NCBI GenBank assembly: GCA_020434465.1
Contig: JAGRAS010000087.1
Location: 1 to 7,016, forward strand
Direction: 5' to 3'
DNA length: 7,016 bases
Source: Bdellovibrionales bacterium
GTDB taxonomy: Bacteria; Bdellovibrionota; UBA2361; JAGRAS01
Shown in pieces: positions 1 through 5,366 of the stretch. A model generated the notes under the pieces. It saw nothing but the letters and a program-made list of their open reading frames with translations, was not told the DNA's origin and ran no database searches. The position numbers and the translations under genes are program-made. The stretch's first letter is position 1; every line of letters starts with the position of its first letter.

Positions 1-301
1 GACTCCACACATCAATAATTTTACAATGCTCTAAAGCCTTACCGGAATGTGGAATATTACCTGGGATGACTGCTTTATCTCCTGGAGACAAAATTTTAGT
101 TTCGCCGTCTATTACCATTTCAAATTTTCCAGCAACCATAGTTACAATTTGTTCTGCTGGATGATGATGATTCGGTACTTCAGCAGCTTTCTCTATTTCC
201 CAGTAAGCAATAGTCATATTTTTTGAATGAACAATCCTTGCTTTGCAGCCGGGCATAATCTCTTTTAATTCTAATTCTGAATCTGATATAAAGTAACTCA
301 T
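1..301 (-). CDS. Small cupin-domain protein, partial (C-terminus beyond the window edge)
   Basis: Reading the minus strand from the ATG at 301-299 gives 100 uninterrupted codons that run off the left edge. A GGAG ribosome binding site at 310-307 lies 5 bases upstream, which supports this start. The protein shows both cupin motifs. Motif 1 is around residues 44-58 (NHHHPAEQIVTMVAG), with His45 to His47 and Glu50/Gln51 as likely metal ligands. Motif 2 is around residues 74-85 (GDKAVIPGNIPH), with His85 as the remaining ligand. Single-domain cupins are usually about 100-120 residues, so little is missing. There is no signal peptide, so it is probably cytoplasmic. Small cupins include metal-dependent isomerases, dioxygenases and sugar-binding or regulatory domains, and the substrate cannot be read from the sequence. 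It is transcribed divergently from the membrane-protein pair. Fold call is firm; function is unknown. Confidence 0.88.
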   Translation of the reverse strand, partial: MSYFISDSELELKEIMPGCKARIVHSKNMTIAYWEIEKAAEVPNHHHPAEQIVTMVAGKFEMVIDGETKILSPGDKAVIPGNIPHSGKALEHCKIIDVWS

Positions 302-349
302 ACCTTCTCCTAAACTTAAACTTAGGATAGCATAAACTGAATTTAATCT
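302..349. promoter_or_regulatory. Short divergent intergenic region with a small dyad
   Basis: These 48 bases separate the starts of the cupin gene and the 350-865 gene and must hold at least one promoter unless it extends into the coding regions. Positions 309-326 carry CCTAA and TTAGG arms around 8 bases, overlapping a tandem AAACTT AAACTT. This could be an operator, but arms this short also arise by chance. For the cupin gene a weak candidate promoter reads, on the minus strand, TTGTTC (357-352), 17 bases, then TATGCT (334-329). For the rightward gene I see no convincing promoter, and there is no Shine-Dalgarno sequence just before its ATG. Confidence 0.3.
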
Positions 350-865
350 ATGAACAATTCAGGCCTGATTTTTATTGTTATTTTTTTTAGTCTGACAATT
401 CTGTTAGCGCTATCAAAGCCTAAATATATCCCAAGCCAAAGTTTGTTTTTGTTAAGAGCCCTACTGCCCTCATGGAGGTTTTTTGAAAACATTACTGATG
501 TTCCCTTATTGTTTTATCGTACAAAAGATTTAACAGGGTCTTTTTCAAATTGGAAGCCTTGTTTAAAAAACCCCAAAAGAAGCTGTTTGGGATTATTTAT
601 AAACACAGAAACAAACTTACATTTTGCATATGGGAGCTTACTACAGCATCTTATTCATGACTTAGAATCATTACACCATGAAGATGCGATAGATATTTCT
701 GAAATACCAACATATAAACTAGTACGTAATCTTGCCCGCTTTAAACTACTTGAGCAAGAAAATACAATTGCAACTAATGAGTTTCAATTTAAGCTTTCAT
801 GCGCTAGCCAAGATAACTTAGAACAAATAGAAGATGTATTAATTTCCGCAACAGAGAAAATATAA
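350..865 (+). CDS. Membrane-anchored protein of unknown function with a W-R-F-F motif
   Basis: A 171-residue protein with one hydrophobic segment at about residues 5-21, then a soluble domain of about 145 residues. The helix is followed by Lys-Pro-Lys and there is no clear signal-peptidase site, so I read it as an uncleaved anchor. The most distinctive stretch is residues 40-57 (PSWRFFENITDVPLLFYR), just after the membrane segment and a short amphipathic stretch. I cannot place it in a named family with confidence. The W-x-F-F pattern shortly after a single helix recalls SdpA-type proteins, but this is from memory of the pattern, not an alignment. The stop codon abuts the ATG of the next gene (TAAATG), so the two are surely co-translated and probably act together. 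The start has no good ribosome binding site, so the mRNA could be leaderless. The coding region is real; the function is unknown. Confidence 0.8.
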   Translation: MNNSGLIFIVIFFSLTILLALSKPKYIPSQSLFLLRALLPSWRFFENITDVPLLFYRTKDLTGSFSNWKPCLKNPKRSCLGLFINTETNLHFAYGSLLQHLIHDLESLHHEDAIDISEIPTYKLVRNLARFKLLEQENTIATNEFQFKLSCASQDNLEQIEDVLISATEKI

Positions 866-1657
866 ATGAATTCAGCAGAAAACATCGCTTTACTTTTGAC
901 TTCAAAACTAATCGCGATTGCATTAATTTTTCAAACAATCGAATTAATACAACTCAAGAATACTTTTTCTAATGCTGGGATCTGGATTTGGAAAGACTTT
1001 AAACAAGACTTTAGTATCTTTCCTCGATCAGTACAGCAAATTATATCTTTAATCCTAAGGTATCCAAACTTTCTTTTTGTTTTAAATTTAAGGCTTATTG
1101 CAGCATTTTGCTTGCTTTTTTTTCAAGTAAAAATTTTATTTGTTTTACTTTTATTCAGTACTATTTTGATTTTGCTTAGATGGCGAGGGACTTTTAATGG
1201 CGGAAGTGATTACATGACTTTAGTTATTTTAATGTCTATTACGCTAGCAACTTTGTTTAAGAACAAGAATTTAGTTTTACTTGGTTGCCTTTGGTATATA
1301 GGTATTCAAACTTGTTTGTCTTATTTTATTTCTGGATTGGTTAAGGTTAAAGTTAAAAAATGGAGAGAAGGCTCAGCTCTAAAAGCTTTTATTTTTTCAA
1401 GTAACTATGATCAGCCAAATTTTATAAAGCAATTTTTCAAAAATAAAACTTTATGTCTTCTATCTTCATGGGCCGTTATATGTTTTGAATTATGCTTTCC
1501 TTTAGCATTTTTAAATCCTACTATATGTTTGCTTTTTATTATCACTGCGTTTGTCTTTCATCTTGGAAATTTCTATGTGTTTGGCTTAAACCGCTTCTTA
1601 TTTGCATGGCTAGCTTCATACCCAGCTCTTTATTTTTGCAGTGGTGGTTGGGGATGA
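866..1657 (+). CDS. Multi-pass membrane protein, HTTM/DoxX-like
   Basis: A 263-residue, strongly hydrophobic protein with about seven possible membrane spans near residues 7-27, 67-87, 89-104, 115-131, 135-157, 196-214 and 218-257 (the last stretch may be two helices). Distinct non-membrane motifs are RWRGTFNGGSDYM (105-117) and a basic stretch near 159-170 ending KKWREGSAL. HTTM proteins, relatives of vitamin K-dependent gamma-carboxylase, have a similar arrangement: an Arg/Gly-rich loop after a helix pair, then a Lys...Trp...Gly segment. HTTM-like is therefore my best guess, with DoxX/MauE-like redox membrane proteins as the alternative. It is shorter than many HTTM proteins. The start immediately follows the stop of the upstream gene with only an AGAGA-like weak ribosome site, implying translational coupling. 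The activity and substrate are not evident. Confidence 0.78.
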   Translation: MNSAENIALLLTSKLIAIALIFQTIELIQLKNTFSNAGIWIWKDFKQDFSIFPRSVQQIISLILRYPNFLFVLNLRLIAAFCLLFFQVKILFVLLLFSTILILLRWRGTFNGGSDYMTLVILMSITLATLFKNKNLVLLGCLWYIGIQTCLSYFISGLVKVKVKKWREGSALKAFIFSSNYDQPNFIKQFFKNKTLCLLSSWAVICFELCFPLAFLNPTICLLFIITAFVFHLGNFYVFGLNRFLFAWLASYPALYFCSGGWG

Positions 1658-1779
1658 ATCAGGAAAAAGTAAAACTCTCATAATTACAAGTACTTCCATG
1701 TCTAAAATTGAAAAATTTATCCTTATTGGAAAGATTCCAAGTATTGTATTAAACTAACAAAGATTATCAATCTATTTGC
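1658..1779. promoter_or_regulatory. Gap upstream of the protease gene, with a perfect 6-base dyad
   Basis: The 122-base gap is very AT-rich. Positions 1726-1740 form a perfect dyad, TTGGAA-AGA-TTCCAA, about 40 bases before the protease start. It is not followed by a T-run, so it is a poor terminator; an operator fits its position better. The left arm could double as a -35 box (TTGGAA) with TATTAA at 1747-1752 as -10, but the 15-base spacing is short. No terminator is seen after the membrane-protein gene, so read-through into the protease gene remains possible. Confidence 0.3.
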
Positions 1780-2934
1780 ATGGTAAAACTTATGAAGTCT
1801 TTCATCATTTGCGTTATTTCAGTTTTTATATTTTCTTCCTCAGCACTCGCTCAGTCTGATTATTCTGAAATTGATATCGGTGATGGTAGCTACTTTACAT
1901 GCGGACAAGATGATATTGGAAACTTCCTTATAAGATACAGAGGTGATTCTGATCCCGTTTTTTGGAGATTCTCGAGAGGTGTAAGGTATGCCAAGAGCTT
2001 TAAAAGGCTTTATAGAAAAAAGTTACGAAGAGCGACAAATAGAAACAATCAATCAAAAATAGATTTATTTAATACATATCTAGCCACTTGTGTTGACATT
2101 CTTAATGATGTCAAAGCCTGCCGCAACGAAACTGGTGACTACACCTATAACGGTGGTGGCGGTGGTGGCGGCGGCGGCGGTGGAGGTGGCGGTAGCAACA
2201 CAGCAGCCTGCACTGTTACTGCAAACCCAACTAGCGCTGTTAATGTTTCAGAGGCTTCTTTAGATGACTGGCCTAGTTCAAGGATTATCAATGGTTCTGT
2301 CTGTTCTGTTGGAAGTTCTCCTGTAGTTGAAATCCTTCTTAAGGAAAATGGATCAACGGTTGCTGGTTGCACAGGAACTGTAGTTGCAAGTCGTGTGGTA
2401 ATCACAGCTGCCCACTGTTTAGAAGGAGGAATAAACGGAGCAACCATAGTAACTGGAAACGGAAACTTTAGCGCGAGCTCACTTACTGCACATCCTGATT
2501 GGGATACTAACGCTGCTCAACTTGAAAAAAATGATGTTGCGATTATCAAAACCAGTCAGAATCTACCAACAAACATTGCTATTATTAATGGCTCAAACAA
2601 TTATCAAGTTGGAGAAGCTGCAGTTATTGCCGGATATGGGCTGGATGAGAACGGCAACTCAGGAACCTTAAGAGCTGCACCAATTAATATTGCATCCTTT
2701 GATTCAGGAAGTATTCATATCGAATATTCTGGTCAAGGTAGCAATGGCAATACTTGCTCTGGTGACTCTGGCGGACCAATTTTTGTTGAGAGAAACGCGG
2801 GTTGGGTTTTAGCAGGAACTACATCTAATGGAATACTCAATAACTGCGGCCCAGGTGATGATTCTTATTTTTCTAATATTAATGATCCCTCAAACATTGC
2901 ATTTATTGAATCTGTTGCGCCTGGTTTATTTTAA
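1780..2934 (+). CDS. Exported trypsin-like serine protease (S1 family) with a glycine-rich linker
   Basis: A 384-residue secreted endopeptidase precursor. Residues 1-24 form a signal peptide: Lys residues, a hydrophobic core, and a likely cut after ALA24. Residues 25-124 are an unrecognised, basic, Cys-containing domain (Cys41, Cys104, Cys114). Fourteen glycines follow (125-138), then a Cys144 linker. The protease domain starts at the activation site Arg168/Ile169 (SRIINGS). The triad is His212 (TAAHC), Asp252 (NDVAI) and Ser330 (GDSGGP); Gly328 and Ser330 form the oxyanion hole. Likely disulfides are Cys197-Cys213 and Cys326-Cys356; Cys175 is free to pair with Cys144. The residue six before Ser330, Asn324, replaces the Asp of trypsin, so cleavage after Arg/Lys is not assured. 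A second ATG at 1792 would keep the signal peptide, and neither start has a good ribosome site. It is probably synthesised as a zymogen and active outside the cytoplasm. Its substrate is unknown. Confidence 0.93.
   Translation: MVKLMKSFIICVISVFIFSSSALAQSDYSEIDIGDGSYFTCGQDDIGNFLIRYRGDSDPVFWRFSRGVRYAKSFKRLYRKKLRRATNRNNQSKIDLFNTYLATCVDILNDVKACRNETGDYTYNGGGGGGGGGGGGGGSNTAACTVTANPTSAVNVSEASLDDWPSSRIINGSVCSVGSSPVVEILLKENGSTVAGCTGTVVASRVVITAAHCLEGGINGATIVTGNGNFSASSLTAHPDWDTNAAQLEKNDVAIIKTSQNLPTNIAIINGSNNYQVGEAAVIAGYGLDENGNSGTLRAAPINIASFDSGSIHIEYSGQGSNGNTCSGDSGGPIFVERNAGWVLAGTTSNGILNNCGPGDDSYFSNINDPSNIAFIESVAPGLF
2152..2193 (+). repeat. GGN triplet repeat encoding 14 consecutive glycines
   Basis: Fourteen uninterrupted Gly codons: 7 GGT, 6 GGC and 1 GGA. 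They form a GC-rich island inside an AT-rich gene, between the N-terminal domain and the protease domain. Mixed codons imply selection for glycine and not only slippage, though GGC and GGT runs within it could still expand or contract in steps of three without breaking the frame. The product would be a flexible linker. The complementary strand shows a matching poly-proline reading frame, which is only a shadow. Confidence 0.95.
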
Positions 2935-2995
2935 CAAAGGCCAGCTGCATACTTTACTCCACCTAAGCTAGCTTCACTAGCCAAGCTCTTACAGT

Positions 2996-3027
2996 GCTTT
3001 AAGCTTTTATAAGCTTTAAGCTTTTAT
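2996..3027 (+). terminator. Probable rho-independent terminator of the protease gene
   Basis: Positions 2996-3006 pair with 3011-3021 (11 positions, one T-T mismatch) around a TTAT loop, followed directly by TTTTAT. It lies about 60 bases after the protease stop. The stem is AT-rich and the T-run is short, so efficiency is uncertain. The larger inverted repeat around it may stabilise or compete with it. Confidence 0.45.
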
Positions 3028-3029
3028 AG
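2996..3029 (+). repeat. Tandem 17-base repeat, two copies
   Basis: GCTTTAAGCTTTTATAA (2996-3012) is followed at once by GCTTTAAGCTTTTATAG (3013-3029), 16 of 17 bases identical. Each copy contains the AAGCTT palindrome. The duplication creates the hairpin between the copies, so the terminator-like structure may have arisen from it. Confidence 0.85.
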
Positions 3030-3141
3030 CTAAACTAGTGAAATTAGTAATAAATATGAATATTTTTAGCTAGTTCCACCTAAAGAAACTTTGTCAAAGT
3101 GACGATCTAATCAAAGCTGGTTGAGACTATTCCGGAAAGCT

Positions 3142-3146
3142 AAGGA
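3142..3146 (+). promoter_or_regulatory. Ribosome binding site of the histidine kinase gene
   Basis: AAGGA lies only two bases before the ATG at 3149, which is closer than usual; GGAAAG at 3134-3139, nine bases away, may be the functional site instead. There is no other in-frame ATG for over 100 codons, so the start at 3149 is kept. No clear promoter boxes could be picked out of 3043-3141. Confidence 0.5.
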
Positions 3147-3148
3147 AA

Positions 3149-5359
3149 ATGACATCATCAAAAAATCCAAAAGTGACACAAGTCATTGAACGGCCTGATA
3201 AACTATCACACTCAAGTGATAATTTATCTGCTGTTACTAAGTTAGTAGAACTTGGAGATGAGCCTCGTAGAATTTTTTCTGCAGTTGCAGAATGTGCAGC
3301 TCGCACAACAGGAGTCACTTCAGCTGCGGTTTTTTTACCATCTGATAAGACAGGTTCCGAGGTTGAACTAGTAGCATCTTGCGGCGATTTTGATTTTAAT
3401 CAACTACTGACAAAAGAAGAACACTGGGGTGGTAATATCACACTTCAATCTTTATCTACTAATATTCATAAATCATTTGGAAAACAATTAACGCATATTG
3501 ATATAATCTGCATGGGCGCACCAATCGGTTCTTTAGTAATACATGCTCCAAGTGGTATTGAAAATAATTCAATTAGCAAAATGAAAAGCCTTGCATATCA
3601 TGCAGGAGTTACATTTGAACGACAAAGACTTTCTACAACCTTGCAACATTTTTTAGATCGACTCCAAGTATTAAATGAACTAAATCAATTAATTGCCAGC
3701 AACGTAGGTCTACAAAGAATTGTTAAGAATATTGCTAGGGAATCAGCTTTTAGATTTGCATCTGACATCGCCCTAACCTTCCTTTTAAATGAAGAAAGTA
3801 ACTGTCTTGAAATTAAAGGTGGTTACGGGTGTGCTCCAAACCTAATTCCAAAAGAGCTAGAAATTGACTCCGGCATCCTTGGGCAAGCAATGAAAGTTGG
3901 TGGGCATATTTCTGTAGTAAACTTGGATAAACATCTTCGGCATGGCCTAGATTTTCTAAAAGAACTTTCTATAAGGTCTGTAGACGTTTGCTGCCTTGAG
4001 GTCAGAGGAGAATCTCTTGGGGCAATTTTAATTGGATATAGAAGAGAACATACTCTTTCTCAAAACGACTTAACTCGATTTGAGGAATTTTGCCAAGGTG
4101 CTGCAGTAGCAATTGCCAATGCAAGAACTCAAGAAAGAATTGCATCCTATACAGAAAGACTAGAAGAACTTGTTGAACAAAGAACTGCTGATTTAGCAAT
4201 TCAATCAGCAAGAGCTGAAGAAGCTAATCAAGCTAAGTCAAGATTCTTGGCAAATATGAGCCATGAATTACGCACCCCTTTAACAGCAATCGTTGGCTAT
4301 TCAAGTGTACTTTGTGATGGAGTCTTTGGTGAATTAAATGACAAACAAAAGGATGCCTTGAACGCTATTTCAAGATCAAGCGATCACTTAAAGAGCTTAA
4401 TCGACGACGTTCTTAACCTTGCAAGAATTGAGTCTGGTAAAGAAGAAGCTGAACCAATAGCTGTTTCAACAAAAGATCTTCTCACACAAGCGCATAAACT
4501 CATTCTTCAAAGTGCTATCGGTAAAGGTGTTAAGTTAAAGCCTTTAGAACTATCAACTGATATAGCAACTACTGCTATTTATACTGACCCAAAACATATT
4601 CAACAAATTATTATCAACCTAATGTCTAATGCGATTAAATATACACCAAAAGGTGGCGAAGTAATATTAAACGCTGAATCTGCCGGTGATAAAATTAAAA
4701 TAAGTATTTCTGATACGGGTGTTGGCATACCTGCACATAAGCAGAAAAAGCTTTTTGAAAGATTTGAACGTGGAGATGACACCTATAGTAAAGAACAAGA
4801 AGGAACTGGTATTGGCCTCAATTTAACTAAACAACTTGTAGAACTAAATGGAGGAAGAATTGGTTTCGAGAGCGTTGAGAATAAAGGAAGTACTTTTTGG
4901 ATACTTATGCCAGTTGCTGGAGAAGAGGTAAAACAACTTACGATTAAGGACAATAAAGAATTAAGAGTAAGATTAGATGGGCTCTCTACTTTAGTTGTTG
5001 ATGACAACACTGATACTTGTGATGTATTAAAGCACATCTTACAAGCGGCTGGTGCTAATGTAAGAACCGCAAATTCTGTAAAAGATGGTATTGTCCTTCT
5101 TGAACAGGAAACCCCTGATATAGTACTAACTGACTTAGCAATACCGGGAGAGTCAGGTCTTGTTTTAATAAAGCATATACGCAATTTGCAAAACGATGTT
5201 TCCAGATTGCCAATTATCGTGCTAAGCGCCTGTGCTTTTAAGGCTGATCAAGATGAGGCCATAAATTCTGGTGCCTCAATGTTCATCCCAAAACCTTTTA
5301 GGCCTAATGATGTTGTAAAAAAAGTTAGACAGCTTACACTACAGATGGCTATGGAGTAG
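3149..5359 (+). CDS. Soluble hybrid histidine kinase: GAF-GAF-HisKA-HATPase-receiver
   Basis: A 736-residue sensor kinase with no membrane segments, so it acts in the cytoplasm. Two GAF-like sensor domains occupy about residues 38-157 and 173-327. A coiled coil (about 322-365) leads into the dimerisation domain with the H-box NMSHELRTPL and phospho-accepting His372. The ATPase domain carries the N-box (Asn490, Asn494 in INLMSNAIKYTP), the G1 box DTGVGIP (Asp522) and the G2 box GTGIGLNL (552-559). The C-terminal receiver (about 612-730) has the acidic pair Asp618/Asp619, phospho-acceptor Asp662, Ser693 and Lys715. All catalytic residues are present, so both kinase and receiver should be active. 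GAF ligands (cyclic nucleotides, small molecules, redox or light cofactors) cannot be told from sequence; the first GAF is the more divergent. It heads an operon with an HDOD protein and a separate receiver, consistent with a phosphorelay. No DNA-binding output domain is present. Confidence 0.95.
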   Translation: MTSSKNPKVTQVIERPDKLSHSSDNLSAVTKLVELGDEPRRIFSAVAECAARTTGVTSAAVFLPSDKTGSEVELVASCGDFDFNQLLTKEEHWGGNITLQSLSTNIHKSFGKQLTHIDIICMGAPIGSLVIHAPSGIENNSISKMKSLAYHAGVTFERQRLSTTLQHFLDRLQVLNELNQLIASNVGLQRIVKNIARESAFRFASDIALTFLLNEESNCLEIKGGYGCAPNLIPKELEIDSGILGQAMKVGGHISVVNLDKHLRHGLDFLKELSIRSVDVCCLEVRGESLGAILIGYRREHTLSQNDLTRFEEFCQGAAVAIANARTQERIASYTERLEELVEQRTADLAIQSARAEEANQAKSRFLANMSHELRTPLTAIVGYSSVLCDGVFGELNDKQKDALNAISRSSDHLKSLIDDVLNLARIESGKEEAEPIAVSTKDLLTQAHKLILQSAIGKGVKLKPLELSTDIATTAIYTDPKHIQQIIINLMSNAIKYTPKGGEVILNAESAGDKIKISISDTGVGIPAHKQKKLFERFERGDDTYSKEQEGTGIGLNLTKQLVELNGGRIGFESVENKGSTFWILMPVAGEEVKQLTIKDNKELRVRLDGLSTLVVDDNTDTCDVLKHILQAAGANVRTANSVKDGIVLLEQETPDIVLTDLAIPGESGLVLIKHIRNLQNDVSRLPIIVLSACAFKADQDEAINSGASMFIPKPFRPNDVVKKVRQLTLQMAME

Positions 5360-5360
5360 G
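5353..5360 (+). promoter_or_regulatory. Ribosome binding site overlapping the kinase stop codon
   Basis: GGAGTAGG spans the TAG stop of the kinase gene (5357-5359) and lies 6 bases before the ATG at 5367. Ribosomes finishing the kinase could restart here, coupling the two proteins' synthesis. Confidence 0.7.
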
Positions 5361-5366
5361 TTTTAA

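Larger units (their letters stand above)
2973..3042. repeat. Large inverted repeat enclosing a hairpin
   Basis: TTCACTAG at 2973-2980 pairs with CTAGTGAA at 3035-3042 (8 base pairs). After a 3-by-3 internal loop, AGCT at 2984-2987 pairs with AGCT at 3028-3031. The inner terminator-like hairpin at 2996-3021 sits at the tip. The whole 70-base stretch could fold as a single branched stem on either strand. Confidence 0.6.
2958..3083. repeat. Small palindromic element bounded by a 9-base direct repeat (MITE-like candidate)
   Basis: TCCACCTAA occurs at 2958-2966 and again at 3075-3083. The 108 bases between begin with GCTAGCT and end with AGCTAGT, so CTAGCT (2968-2973) and AGCTAG (3068-3073) are terminal inverted repeats. 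Inside lie a larger inverted repeat (2973-2980 with 3035-3042) and a tandem 17-base repeat. Direct repeats outside terminal inverted repeats are the layout of a transposed non-autonomous element with a target duplication. The arms are short, and one 9-base repeat over this distance could arise by chance, so the call is tentative. Confidence 0.35.

Noticed and set aside
1492..1683. Small plus-strand reading frame overlapping the end of the HTTM-like gene
   Set aside because: It lies almost wholly inside a better-supported gene in another frame and has no ribosome binding site or recognisable content.
1726..1750. Rho-independent terminator after the HTTM-like gene
   Set aside because: The dyad stem is only 6 base pairs and is not followed by a T-run.
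2145..2447. Minus-strand reading frame ending in a poly-proline run
   Set aside because: It is the complement of the glycine codons in the protease gene and has no independent support.
350..2934. A full sdpABC toxin operon
   Set aside because: The third gene is clearly a serine protease with a complete triad, not a toxin precursor, and the resemblance of the first two genes to SdpA/SdpB rests on layout and a short motif only.
2996..3029. CRISPR array suggested by repeated 17-base units
   Set aside because: There are only two copies, directly adjacent with no spacers, and no cas genes nearby.
3091..3111. Promoter for the kinase operon (TTGTCA with TCTAAT)
   Set aside because: The spacing between the boxes is only 9 bases, and no suitable -10 box lies 16-18 bases from TTGTCA.
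4783..5184. Long minus-strand reading frame opposite the kinase, and similar ones at 3127-3318, 4002-4211, 4600-4782, 5588-5770 and 6350-6709
   Set aside because: All lie opposite strongly conserved kinase or HDOD domains, and their translations look like low-complexity antisense.
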